Shown here piece after piece: positions 36,582-48,793 of a stretch of 64,000 bases of DNA. The position numbers and the translations under genes are program-made. Below the pieces are notes generated by a model. That model ran no database searches. It was not told where the DNA came from and was given only the letters and a program-made list of their open reading frames with translations. Source of the DNA: Poecilobothrus nobilitatus (taxonomy: Eukaryota; Arthropoda; Insecta; Diptera; Dolichopodidae); assembly GCA_947095535.1 (NCBI GenBank), contig OX352773.1, positions 84,230,670 through 84,294,669 of the forward strand, read 5' to 3'. Within the stretch, counting starts at the first letter, position 1, and each line of letters opens with the position of its first letter.

Positions 36582-37118
36582 GTTTTTTTTTTTGAGGTGA
36601 GCATCTTCCAAAAACACCAAGAACTGCCCATTGGTTGTGTCAGATTTTTACTGACTAAATCTATCTCCCTGTTTAGCTAATATAATGAGATGAAACCCTT
36701 ACCAACCAAAGCAGTATATTGGCTAGGGAGTAGGGATAGGAAAGAATAGGACAATAGGATGCGGAAACATTGAATAGGGAGTGGGATTGTAGGGAATTGT
36801 AAGCAAACAATGAATCCTCCTATTATTATTACTATTTTGCTAATAGTGATAATAGCCGTTACAACAGTCGCAACGTACATAGCATATACAACCTTCCTGC
36901 CTGATATAATCAAAGATAACTCCACTATAGCAGTTATTTTTATTACTATTATTATTATTATTAGTAGTACTATTATTATTACTATTATTATTAATTATAC
37001 GATATACATTATTGCGATATAAAATTACTGCATATTTTTTTATTTATATGACCGGGGTTTGAACTCAAGACGCTCCGACTGAAAGGCTGGCGACTTAACT
37101 ACTACGCCATGAGTCAGA
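36582..37118 (-). repeat. SINE family D, longest copy (~0.54 kb)
   Basis: The minus strand starts near 37118 with a tRNA-like head: A-box-like TGGCGTAGTAGTTAAG (37094-37109) and B-box-like GAGTTCAAACC (37056-37066). The body contains 'ggattcattgtttgc', 'ttctttcctatccctac' and 'agtcagtaaaaatctgac', shared with the copies at 1.8 and 20.2 kb. The T run at 36582-36593 is the A tail. An (ATT)n microsatellite (about 36940-37000) has grown inside the body. The open frames 36677-36925 and 36810-37022 are by-products. Confidence 0.7.
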
Positions 37119-37590
37119 TTTAATAATTTGTTAACAGAATTTTGGTTTACTTTAAATAAAAATCTATTTAAATATTTGAATTAAGTACATATACTTTTTC
37201 AAAGGGTCTGTTTAAATATTAAATTTTACGGTAAGATGGAGATCAAGGTATAGCATAACAATTTAAAGTTGTTAAAGTTTAAAATTACATATACATATTG
37301 AATAAAGGACACACTGAATAAGTTTTAACTTGTAGATAACTCATGAATCATGATCAAATATAAGAAAAGAACATTAAATGTTTTTTTTTTATATTAAGAT
37401 ATTAAGTAGGTATATTAAGTATTCAATTAACAACAGAAAACAAGGAAGATTGTTCAAATAAAGGTTTTTTAATGTGTACATTTTCCAAAAGATAATAAAA
37501 ACTGTTTAGGGTATTGTGACTAGTAATGCATCAACCTTTGTAATTTTTGTTAGAATTTTATTTATAAGAAAAATTAAGACACTTTCTTGA
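37119..37590. other. A+T-rich DNA without a recognised feature
   Basis: Nothing recognised. Confidence 0.4.
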
Positions 37591-37735
37591 ATATAAAAGA
37601 AATTCTAAATAATTAAGAAAAGTTGTTAACACATGTAAAAATATAATGATAAAACTTTATTTTTTATATTTTACTTTGAATCATCTTGTGGTGCCAAATC
37701 ATCACAGGTGCCAAAGTTGCAAGTCAGATATCAAA
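37591..37735 (-). repeat. Family A fragment
   Basis: 'gttgttaacacatgtaaaaa' and 'acaggtgccaaagttgcaag' align with the inner right part of family A (compare 45200-45290). Confidence 0.45.
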
Positions 37736-37810
37736 TTTTTGAAAAAAAAAAAAAATCTTGTTTTAAAAATTTAATTTCAAAACTAGTTTAAATAAAATAA
37801 ATTAAAGAAA

Positions 37811-38878
37811 AAACGAGGAAGAGTACAGTACAGTAGACTGTGTCAACTCTGGGATACCCGTATGAACGTAATAGGTATATCCTGTATACGTTCTTGATCA
37901 TTTTTTATAAAACTTGATAGTTTTTTAAAAAATTACAGATATTTTAGTACCGACGTTAACTACCGGGATATATTTATGTAATTCATGGAGTTGTATGACA
38001 GCTAGCCGAACCTTATTGCACCAGCACAACAGAAGTTATTGCCCTAAAAGTTTTTTACAGAAGTTATTGCCCTAAAACTTGATCATCTTTTGTAAGATTT
38101 CAGACGCTTAGCTTCATAAAGTTTCAAGGGATGCAAGTAGCCTGAACCTACTGCTTTAGCCAAACCAAATTTTACAGAAGTTGTAAGCATGCAATTCGAC
38201 ATCTCTTTACTGAATTTCAGATGCCTAACTTCAATAGACTCGGAGTTATTTTCATTTAAAAAAAAAGCCGAACTTGTTGCACAAGCACAACCAAATTTAA
38301 CGGAAATTGTGACCATAAAATTTGATCATCATTTGTAAGTTTTCAGCCTGCCGGCTGCTCTAGACCAAAAGTTGTTGGCATGTAACTCAACACCTCTTTA
38401 TTAAATTTGAAATTCATTTAGCTTCGGTAGACACCGAGCTATTTTAATTTAAAAAAATAAGTTGTATAGCAGCTGCCCGAACCTGTGGCACCATCACAAC
38501 CAAATTTTACAGATGTTGTTGGCCTATAACTCGACACCATTTTGCTAAATTGCAGATACCTAGCTTCAATACTTCAGATACTGATTTATTTCCACATAAA
38601 AAAAGAAATAATTGTATGGCAGCTACTCGAATCCGCCGGGCAAAAATGCTGGATTTAAACAGCAAAACTAACAATTTTGCAAAAGTGACTCAAAAAAAAT
38701 TTCAGCATAATAGCTCCTTTATTTTTTGAGTTATCGTGCGGACGGACGTACATGGCTTAATCGACTCAGAATTCGATTCTAAGCCTATCCATACTTTTAA
38801 CACTATATCTAGCTCGACTCCTTTAAGGTGTTACAAACAAATTTATTATGCCCTTGAACATAGTTCATACGGGTATAA
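37811..38878 (-). mobile_element. Family C element, long form (~1.07 kb), complete
   Basis: TIRs: 37854-37867 (ATACCCGTATGAAC) is an exact inverted match to 38863-38876. The outer hairpin lies just before the left TIR ('cagtagactgtgtcaactct'). Between the ends is a degenerate tandem of about 120-150 bases built on 'cttgatcatc-tttgtaagatttcaga', 'ctagcttcaatagac', 'gagttatttt' and 'ggcagctacccgaacc'. The TCCG-related module ('gtgcggacggacgtacatgg') lies near 38740. It is non-coding. Confidence 0.75.
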
Positions 38879-40053
38879 TTACTTTGTTTCTATGATATTG
38901 ATATTATAATTTCTTTTTTAATTACAGATGGTATCATAATTATTATTATTTCAAGGGTATGAAAATATAGAAAATAAAAATCCTATAGTTATCATACAGA
39001 TCCATGAATCATTCAGGTTTATCATAATATAAAAATCGGGCTCACTGTAATTATTTTATTTTATTTTTAATTTAAACATTTAAGAAGATAATCGATAATA
39101 TCAAATTATAATTAAAGAAATAAAAAACACTATAGAAGGTGTATACATCGAAGTTTGACTGTATAATATACTCATATTTTACTTTGCGTTATGCCAAATA
39201 TCAATAGAATTATCTCTTATTTAATCTATCTGAAAAATAAAATTTTGTGTATTTTTTTGTATTTGAATGGATAAATCTAAAAATTTTAAGTGTACGATTA
39301 TCCTTTATGTGGTAGATATAGGGAAATTACCACAAAAAACCCTGACGCCAAAAATTACTTTTCAATTTTTATTAAAATCGGGGAATAATTTTAATGTATT
39401 TCTTAAATTTTTTTTATTTTTGTTTACAAAACAATTTTGTATTTATTGTTATTCATTGTCAGTATACAGTCTGTATACTGCAATCTCCAAACCCACTCCA
39501 TCATTAATTCCACTAATATTGGTTTGCACTAACCCCATAATTGGTTCCAGTCTATCTAATGTAAGATTTTAAAATATTTAAAAATAATTTACCTTTATTG
39601 ACTAGACTTTACTTTAAAATTTTTAAAGAAATTCCTAAAGTAAAAAAAAAAAAGGGAAACAAAATATTTAAACATTCATTTTACCTTACTTTATATTTAT
39701 TTATTTACTTTTATAAATATCCTGAAGATATATTGTTTTTATAAAAGGTAATTTTAATTGGAAAGGTAAAAAGTAAAAGGTAATATTGTCTTATAATATA
39801 GACTTAAGTAGAAAAAACAAAAAAAAAAGAAAATACTATATTAAACTAAATATAAACATTATTTACATAAGATCTTTTAAAAAGACCTTGAAATTTTAAT
39901 GATTATTTACATTAGTTATTTCTTTGCTAACGATTAGAATACATTCACAATGAAAGTTAAAATTTATTTTGCTTTAAATCAATTGGGCTCAAAAGATAGA
40001 CATTATAGGTATATAAAAAATATTTTTTAGTCATAAAGAATGTGTTAGTTAAA
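38879..40053. other. A+T-rich DNA without a recognised gene
   Basis: A small palindrome, CAGTATAC-agtct-GTATACTG, lies at 39460-39480. The open frame 39267-39572 (101 codons) matches no family and shows background composition. Confidence 0.45.
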
Positions 40054-40144
40054 TTGAGACCAACATGGTTAAAATTAAAATTTACTGAATATTAGTTTGT
40101 TATTAATATTCAGTAAATTTTAATTTTAACCATGTTGGTCTCAA
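40054..40144. repeat. Perfect inverted repeat, 41-base arms, 9-base loop
   Basis: 40054-40094 (ttgagaccaacatggttaaa...gaatatta) and 40104-40144 are exact reverse complements, separated by 'gtttgttat'. No mismatch was found in 41 positions when checked base by base. The transcript would fold into a long perfect hairpin. Confidence 0.95.
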
Positions 40145-40659
40145 ATCAAAACATCATTGAGTTTCTTCAAATTGAAATCAGTTTTTAATTAAATATATAT
40201 GTACATACATACAAATAAAATATATTTTGTTTAAAGAATGAGTGGGAATTTTCGGGAGCAGAGTTATAACTTGAAAATGTATAGAATTACTATCATTACA
40301 AGCTTTAGAAAACATAGTTTAGCCTTATATACTCGTATACATAGTTACTTCTTGGAATTCGTATTGCGAAATATCTTTTAGAGATCATTAAAAAAGATTT
40401 TCTTTTATTATTACCTCAATCATCTAATCATCTATTGTTCTATTCTATCTATTGTTTAAATATTGCTTAAAACATCAAATTGCATTTCATCTTACTAATT
40501 TGAAGCTAAAATGAGTGTATATATTAGGTTTCAGATTAGCGTATTCGGTTTAAAATTAGACTTAGAGTGAATAAAATCTTATGTCTTTTAGTGATTTTTT
40601 TTTTTTATTCATTCATATATATAGAATCATTTATGCTAAAATATATTAAGAATAAAACA
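40145..40659. other. A+T-rich DNA without a recognised feature
   Basis: Nothing recognised. Confidence 0.4.
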
Positions 40660-41120
40660 AAATGCAACACTCTTTTAAGCACATTTCCAAAAAAATTTAA
40701 GAAATAAGTGCCTATTAGTTTCACTCTGTCCATCCGGTTTACAAAAGTTCACACTGTTAAAGTGTAATTATCCATTACGGAGTTACAGCCCTTCAAACTT
40801 TGAAAAATCTCTATTTTATGTGCATATCTTAAGTTCTGTTTAACATTTTTTCAATTTAAAAACTATCAATTTCAATTTTTTTATTTTTATAAATCAATAT
40901 CTAAATTATACATTTATTTTTAAATTTAGTACTTAAATTTACCGTTATGTGAAAACGAAATTTTGCATAATATTTTTCCCTTCATAACTCCGGCACGCTT
41001 CTAGAGAGGACCTTGTAATTTTGAGAGAAGAGAGAATTTTTAGAAATAGTATAAGTTTCTTCAGAAAATTGTTTTGTGCCACCTTTTAAAAACCGTTCGT
41101 TTACATTTTGTCTTGTTTTT
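40660..41120 (+). repeat. Family A copy
   Basis: 'gcctattagtttcactctgt', 'cagcccttcaaactttgaaa', 'taaatttaccgttatgtgaa', 'cataactccggcacgcttct' and the end 'aaaaaccgttcgtttacatt' (41090-41109) are in family order. The TCCG run is reduced. Confidence 0.7.
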
Positions 41121-44000
41121 TTCTTATTTTGAAGATTTCAAAACTTTTAACACAGTTTACTCATACTTTAAATAAATTGAAAATTAAACTTCGAAATTCT
41201 AAAATTTGACCAGATTTGAAAATAAAACACTAATTTTCAATTTGATTATACAAACATGTAAACTTAAAATGAAGAATACCAATTAAAATACCGATTTTTT
41301 CCTTCTTGTAAGGACCACAGGTCATACAATAAGTCATTTGTTATTCATATTTGACTAAACTTTAATTTCTGGAATGATTAGTTTTACTAAGCCGTTGATT
41401 ATGCGGCTGTAATCATTCGCCATGGTGACACTGTGATTTTCACTTATTAGCAAAAAAAACAAGACAATATTAATGTTGATTTTCTATTTAAGAAAGACTG
41501 TTCCCCTGATTCTATCTTCAACTCGAATTTAAACTAAGTTTGTTAGCAATAATTAGAGGTGGTTCTAGAAGAAAAATTAGTTAATAACTTTTTTAAGACA
41601 GTTAATTTCAGAACATATTACTCTCTAATCGAAATATGTCCTATAATTTAACCACAAAATGTCAGACGTGTTAGAATTATTCTTCCTAAATCAACCTGGG
41701 CATTATCCATAGTAATAAGATAATTATACAAAAATATTCCCTTAAAAAAGAATTTTTAAATTTAGCTGATGATTTTTAATAATAAATAAATCATAACTGA
41801 CAGATTAAGTAAATGTATATTATATATTTTAAAATAAATATAATATATACACAACAGATCACTGGATAATTGGAATAATGAAAAAATAATCGGAATGCCA
41901 ACAAACATTTTTCCCAATAATAAAATATCATATTTTCTATCTCTTTCACTCTCACTCTCTTTTTATAATTTTTTTTGCATTTTACAGATTGCAGTTTTGT
42001 TGAAAATATTTATTTTTATATTATGTTTCCGTTTTTTTAGTCCATCGATTATCCATTTTTAAACTGAGTAATTTTCTTTTCTGTCCTAGTTTTATATTTT
42101 CATGTTCTAACATTGTGTTTGTCCTAATAATTTTTAACATTTTTTATTGTGGTTGTGGTGTGATTCTAATCGTATTTTTTATGCCCTTAAATTAAACATT
42201 TTCAATACCGTTAATGTTATATTCACAGTAAAGTTTTTTTTTTTACTTTTATATTTATTTTATCCTTGTAAGCAGAAACGGCGGTTGATACACAATAGAT
42301 AAGGTAACGTTTGCGTTCAACTAATTAAATACCTTTTTTAGCCTTTAAAATTCAATTCAATAAATTTTTTATCCTTTAAAATCAATATCAACATCGTTTT
42401 TACATCTACAGTTATACTTTATTAGGAAAATTTTTAAAGTAAGAAATTTTGTATTACAAGTTTTTAAACAAATTATTTTGTAATGTAACTTTTGTAAAAT
42501 CCCTATTTTGTAAAACAAAATTTTGGGGAACTTTCAAAAAATCTTTAACATACAACAAAGATTTATCGAAGTTCTCCAAAGTTTTGATAAAGCTATAAAA
42601 TTTTAAATGATTTGTAAAAAAAAGAGAATGCAAACATTAATTAGAGTGGCTCGCTTGTTTAAAAAGTTGTGCATCCAACGAAGCAAATATGAGCTATATA
42701 ACACATAGTCTTTTAATATTCTTTATTTTTAATTTTTCTTCATACATTTTTTTGAATTTTATCACTTTTCAAAAAAAAAATTATACCCTCCTTCTAATTG
42801 CTTGATAGTTCCTTAACGTTTCATCTTTACAATCCAAGTTGCATACTTACAATAACGATTACATTCAAAATGTATTGAAACCAATATTCAATCATATCTG
42901 TTCACATACCGTTATAATATTCCGATTTTTATTTGTACGATCTTATATAATATTATATACAAATATATCCTTTTACTTATTTCTTAATAATAAGCTTCGA
43001 TATTTTTTGGAAGGACCACTAAACAAACACAAAGAGTACAAAAAAAAAACACATTTACATTACTTTCAAATTTTTGAATCCTTTTTTTTTTTTTTTCAAT
43101 ACATTTTATAATATCCCAAATAAAATGATTGATTATTTAACGAGTAAATGATTGGTAATATTCCCTTGAAGGCTGTTGCTCTTTTAAAATGTTATTTTAA
43201 TTTTAAGCATTTTTCACATTATCTGTTGAAATCAATGATTGTGGGACTAAAAGTCTCAATAATGATGACAATTTTTTTAGACTTTGACGAATTAAAATCG
43301 ATAAAAAAAGATATCCACCGGATTGGACATTATATTGATGAGAACAAATGTCCTGTTTTTATTAGTTATGAACATTTTTTTTATTTTTTAACATTTTTAA
43401 AATTTTTTTTGTTGTTTGAAAATATACCTTTTATGCCAAAAGTATGTTAAAAAATTAAATCTGTAAATTTTTTTACAGACTATATAATATTCATACATAA
43501 AGTAAAACATAACACCAGAACCAATGAACCATGATGTTTAAGAGTGAATAGAATAGTAGTTTTTCATTTTATTTCCTACATGTTTTTTTTTTTTTTCTTT
43601 GTCCTGAACATGTACTAAATTGTTCCGGTGTTTTTTTTGCTCTGGTACCCTCACAGCCATTTATTGCAGTAGATAGATGTTTTAAATGTGTGTCAAGTAA
43701 TTTAGGTTAAAAATATTAAATTAGTTTTATGCACTATGATACTATGAATTATTATTGACTATTGTACCTACATTTAATGTATAAATGTGTGTGTGTCTGT
43801 ATAGCCAAAAATACTCTCCTCAAAGTTATAAATTTTTGTTTTTTGTGAGAGATGTTAAAAAGTTTTTTTTACCATTTTTTTTGTTTGCTGAAAAATTGAA
43901 GAACATTTATCAAATTTTGATTGTATTTTAAAACATACTTCTTTTTTCGGTATTTATGTTGAACTAAATTATAATAATTTGATATAGTAGGTTATATCAC
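41121..44000. other. Long A+T-rich stretch without a recognised gene
   Basis: About 2.9 kb. The open frames 42839-43111 and 43148-43450 (90 and 100 codons) have no motif and no neighbour to support them. A weak inverted pair ('aatgatta' ... 'taatcatt', about 41375-41415, with inner GCCG/CGGC) is the only structure noted. Confidence 0.45.
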
Positions 44001-44006
44001 TTCTTC

Positions 44007-44586
44007 ATACCCGTATGCACTATGTTCAAGGGTATAATAAATTTGCCATTACGTTTGCGACACTTTAAAGGAGTCGGTATAGTTATATAGTGTCAAAGGT
44101 ATGGATCGCCTTAGAATCGAATTCTGAGTCGATAAAGCCATGTACGTCGACCCGTCCGTCCGCCCGCACGATAACTCAAAAAATAAAGGAGCTAGGAGGC
44201 TGAACATTTTTTTTAAGTCCCTTTTGCAAAATTGTTAGTTTCGCTATTTAAATCCAGCATTATCGCCCGCCGGGTTCGAGTAGCTGCCATAAAACCTCTT
44301 TCTTTATATGGAAATAACTCAGTATCTATTGAAGTTAGATATCTCAAATTTTGCAAATGATGATCAAATTTTATGGCCACAACTTCTGTAAAATTTAGTT
44401 GTGCTTGTGCAATAGATTCGCGTAGCTGTCATACAACTTACATAAATATATCTCTGTAGTTAATGTCGGTACTAAAACATCTGAAAGTTTTTAACAGATG
44501 ATCAAGTTTTTTAGAAACAAGATATATTACGTTCATACGGCTATCCCAGAGTTGACAAAGTCTGCTCTACTGCACTCTTCCTCGTT
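44007..44586 (+). mobile_element. Family C element, short form, opposite orientation
   Basis: Ends: ATACCCGTATGCAC at 44007-44020 and GTTCATACGGCTAT at 44531-44544 (inverted, two mismatches in 14), then the hairpin 'gagttgacaaagtctgctc' and 'cctcgtttt'. It reads 'gagtcgataaagccatgtac', short TCCG units, and CGCACGATAACTCAAAAA at 44165-44182, identical to family B at 6329-6346. Near 44278 it has 'gagtagctgcca'. Confidence 0.75.
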
Positions 44587-44929
44587 TTCAAATAAATTCT
44601 TCCAATTAAATAGTTTTAGTTTACAATTTCGTTTCAGTTAATAAAATAACTGATAAATTCTTCTCATATATTTTAGCATGTGAGGAACTTTTTTTAAATT
44701 ATGATGGTCCTAGTTTTGGTCTTATCTAAGATTCAAACTTATATATTATGGTGGCACCGATTTCTAAAATTCAGAGACATTTTATTTTTATTTGATTTTT
44801 TAAGCATACATATTAAAACATTGAGTTAAGTTTGTTCTAAAATTTTAACTGAAGGCTTAAATCCTTTCTTCAGTTTAAAAAAAAAAAACTATCCATGATT
44901 GCTTGACTAAAAGTTGAAGTTTTGCTTTC

Positions 44930-45754
44930 TATTTTGAAAAAACAACGTACAGGTGCCTATGTTACATGTGTTTAAATATAGCAAAATTTAAATTTATAAG
45001 CTCTAATAGTCCTCGGTGCAACATCACATCACGGTAAATTTAAATAGTAAATTGAAAAATATTGCATAATTTTGATATTTTTTTATAGAGGTAAGAAAAG
45101 TTCTAGCGTTTTTAAATTGTAAAACTACTACGCAGAACCTGAGATATACATATACATTTGAAAATAGGAATTTTGCAATTAACCCTATACAATTAAGAGA
45201 AACCGTTAACACACGTAAAAATATATTACTGGCGTTTTAATTTGTAAGTCTTAGCGAAGAATAATTTGACAGGTGCCTAAGTTGCATGTGTCTAAATATA
45301 GCAACTTTTCAATTTTTGAGCTATAATAGCTCTTAAACAGGAGGTGGCACAAAAAAAGGAAGCTTATACTAATTATAAAAGTTCTTTGTTATATAAAAAT
45401 TTCAATTCCCTATCTAAAAGCGTGCGAGAATTAGGAAAGAAGAAAAATTATGCAAAATTTAGTTTCTCACAACGGCAAATTTAAATACTAAATTGAAAAA
45501 AATTGTATAATTTTAATATTGATTTATAAGAAAAAAAAAGTTCTGTCGAATGGCGTTCTTAAATTGAAAAAATGTTAAACAGAGTTTGAGATATAAACAT
45601 TTAGAAATAGGGCTTTTTCAAAGTTTGAGGGGCTGTAGCAATATAATGGATGCGGCTACATGAAAAAATTATTCTACAAGATTAATTTTTTATGAGACAC
45701 CGCCTATGGTTAAAATTTCATTGCTCTATCTTGAACTGTGTAGAAGTTTTGTAA
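44930..45754 (-). repeat. Family A, right-hand part of a split copy
   Basis: It shows the family A order on the minus strand, ending 'gtgtagaagttttgtaa' at 45754 just short of the TCCG part. The inner half is partly duplicated: 'caggtgccta-gtt' plus 'catgtgt' occurs near 44951 and again near 45271. Confidence 0.7.
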
Positions 45755-46644
45755 GGTTTGTAGGCAGTTAGCAGAATGGGGCAAAATTACAATTTGCCTA
45801 ATAGCTTTTCACAAAAAGGACATTTCGCAAATGTCCATTTGATTTATTTGATCATTTAAGAAATGGTTATTTGGCATAATGAAACACTTCGCAAAAAGAA
45901 TAGTATTTGGAATTTAGAAAATTAAAAATAAGTTTATTGTTTGTTAAATGATTGTGCTAGATTTGTCTACAGAGCTAGGCGTTCTGATCGGATATCCTTG
46001 AGGACCTATAATATCTTAAATTGTGCAGCTGTAGAGCATTTTATATGCGAGTTTAGGCTGAGCTTCTTGTTGCATAGGCTGAAGGTGGGACATAATCTTG
46101 CTGGTTACCTTATGTCCAGAATTGCGTCTGGTGTGAGCCCACGTACGGGGAATTTGAATATACCTAGATGCAACAGCTCCTTAGTTACATGTCAGACATT
46201 ATTTTATGGACTAGGTATTTATAATTCGATTCGACCAAATGCAATCAAAGCTGTGTCAAGTTTTGAACAATTTTAGAAATAAGGCCTTTAAATTTTTCGC
46301 TAATCGGTAGATCGGTAAATTTGTTAGTTCACAATATCTGAGTAAATTAAAAAGCAATACAACTTGTTGTATCACTCTTTTTAACTTTACATTGTAAACT
46401 TCTGTTTTTTATTTTAACTTAAAGTTTACTTAGTTTATGCATTGTAGCTGTAACATTTTTATTTATTAACTCATTCAAATTTTATTTTTATTTTTAGATT
46501 TTTAAGTAACTCATATAAATTTAAATTTTTTTCCATTTATTAATTGCTAACATTTGTTTATTTACTAGGATAGTTGTCATCATATGAAAGTAAAGAACAT
46601 AAAATAAAATATAGATTTTGCAAACAGTTCCGCTTCCGTTTTAT
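45755..46644 (+). mobile_element. Insertion splitting family A, carrying a LINE C-terminal remnant
   Basis: Family A stops at 45754 and resumes at 46645. The 9-base sequences GTTTTGTAA (45746-45754) and GTTTTATAA (46639-46647) flank the insert, 8 of 9 identical, like a target-site duplication. A short perfect hairpin (GGACATTT-cgc-AAATGTCC) lies near 45821-45839. Confidence 0.6.
45941..46311 (+). pseudogene. LINE ORF2 C-terminal fragment
   Basis: The open frame (about 111 codons) reads LNDCARFVYRARRSDRIS, then FICEFRLSFLLHRL, then NLNIPRCNSS and FYGLGIYNSIRPNAIKAVSS; after a frameshift it continues NFRNKAFKFF. It resembles the region after the reverse transcriptase in many arthropod LINEs: a Leu/His-rich helix block, then 'SRTxNLxIP', then 'W/YNSLPxxIK' and 'FK..L'. 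No catalytic part is present. It sits inside the insertion that splits family A, with A+T-rich 3' sequence after it. It differs from the C-terminus at 15.0 kb, so it comes from another LINE family. Confidence 0.6.
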
Positions 46645-46710
46645 AAATAGACGGAGGGACGGACAGAGTGAAATTAGTAGGCGGATTTTTTCATATGCTT
46701 TTTAAGAAAT
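46645..46710 (-). repeat. Family A, left end of the split copy
   Basis: 'aaatagacggagggacggac', 'agagtgaaattagtaggc' is the reverse complement of the family A start and continues the copy interrupted at 45754. Confidence 0.75.
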
Positions 46711-48784
46711 GTGTTAAAAAAAAGATTTTCAAAACAAAACAAAAAAGTAAAACAATTTTTCATTGTATAAAACAGATAGTCTGTAGCTTTTTTTTTAATA
46801 CAAAATTAACCTTTTGCCAAAATCATAACTATAAAAGTTGAAAAATTTCAAATATTATGTGATAACATCTAACCAATACTGGAAAACAACACATTTATTG
46901 TGAATGTAAACAAAATAATGATATGAAAAACTTCTAATTTTTCTATCCTGCCAAAAAAAGGACAAAATTACGAAATTGTAATAATAATATGATATTGAAA
47001 GTATTGAATCATTTGATGAAGTCATTTTTTGACATCAAAATTATCCTATATAGTCTTTTACCTTTCTATCAAAAAAAAAAAAAAAAAAACTGACGGAAAT
47101 AATAAAAAAAAACAAAGCTAACTTAGAGAAAAAAAATATGAAAAAAATTTGTTTGTGTGATTATTTGTTTTTTTTTTGTATATGATCATGATGTAATTGA
47201 ACCTAGCATTAAATCAGTACGGTCACGTACCTAAAATAAAACAAAATTAGATTTTATATCTAGGTGTATTCCTTTTCTACTATATATATATGTATCTATA
47301 TTCTATACTTTATTATATTATTTTATACAATAATATATATTTTGTTTATATGGTTATGGTAGGTTAAACCTAAAGATTCCTTTTCATTTACATTTATCTT
47401 TTCACTTTAATGGCTTCTAGAAAATATTTCTACCCCTTTACGGTTTTCTTTTTTGTGCTTTTGGATTATATTATGATTTCCTCCACCTAAAAATTATTTG
47501 GCCTCTTTTTTTAAACCTAAAAATATCTGAAGAAAAATATTAAACATATGTACAAATATATAACATAATATTATTTTATAACAAATATAATGTATATATA
47601 TATTTACAGTGATTAACAAAATAAGATGGACAAAGCTATAAGCTAAACTTTTGTTTGACATTTTAAAATAAATAAGACTTTTAATGATTTAATTTGAGTA
47701 CTGATAGCAGTAGTACTGATAGAAGTAAAATGAGGTGTTAAAAATTAATTATATGCTATCAAAAACGTTCAAGAATTTGAACTGCAAGAAATCAAATAAA
47801 ATAAAGATAAATTTATCCAATAAATAAGGAATTAAAGAGTATAAAGTTTTACAATGCATTTGGATTATTTTTAACTCCTTATTAAAGATTTATTACAGCC
47901 TCTGCAGTGCAACTTCCAATTGAATTTTCATAACGTTCCCAATAGCTTAGAATACCTAAAATTATTTAGTTACTGTATTATATATAAAACAGTTTTTTTA
48001 ATATTGTTAATCCTTCCCCTATTTTTCACTCTTTCTTTAAGGTCCTTGAAAAAAAAAGACCAAGACAGAAAACAAAACAAAAAAATAGGAATATAAAAGG
48101 TACAATTCAGAAAAAAAATATATTTTCCTTCAATTTTTTTGTTTTTTAATCCTTAGAGACAAATTTTACTGTTAATGTACATACATATAATAGGAAAGTA
48201 TTAAAACTTTAAAGAATGTTTCCAATAATACAAAAAAAAACTTTTTTCCTCCCCGGTTATATTAAAATTAAAATACATAATTTGAAATTCACTGAATTTA
48301 AAGATTTTTTTAAATTTATGTAACATTTTATATATTCATTCGTGTATGAAAATAAAAGAATAACATTAAATCATGGCTATCAATTAAAAAAGATAAAATA
48401 AAAAGCTCTGTTTTTCTCTGTCTCTTACAATATCTGTTTCATTTGTTTCGGGATGAGCATAGCATTAGAATTGACAATTTTAACATCAGTAGGACACATT
48501 TAAAAAGAATATCTTTCTAAAAATATTATATAATCTAATTTTATTAAAATAATTGAAATATTTTAGAATATAATCGTGTCTTTATACAACACATACCTTT
48601 TACTTGCTCTTCCTTTACATAAATGAGTCACTCTATTTTCATAAATTCAATAAGAGGTCTCATTGTTGGTTTTCTCTTTAGTATATATAATACATATAAA
48701 GGCTTAAATTTTATTTACTCTTTAATTAATAATTGGTAGCCCTTAGAAGAACAGATTTTTTTCTTCGTTTAAGGGGACTCCCTT
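46711..48784. other. A+T-rich DNA without a recognised gene
   Basis: It includes an A run of about 18 bases near 47070 and TA-rich runs near 47280 and 47595. No gene, RNA or named repeat recognised. Confidence 0.45.
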
Positions 48785-48793
48785 TGCTAAAGT

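Noticed and set aside
38083..38316. Similar short minus-strand proteins at 29172, 38083 and 55184
   Set aside because: They come from the same internal subrepeat of family C and are not conserved as a frame.
43148..43450. A 100-codon frame
   Set aside because: No motif or neighbouring exon, and a composition (Phe, Ile, Leu, Lys) expected from A+T-rich DNA. The same holds for 42839-43111 and 39267-39572.
48773..48790. 'ggggactccctttg' as a Merlin TIR
   Set aside because: No inverted partner was found on the other side of the transposase remnant.
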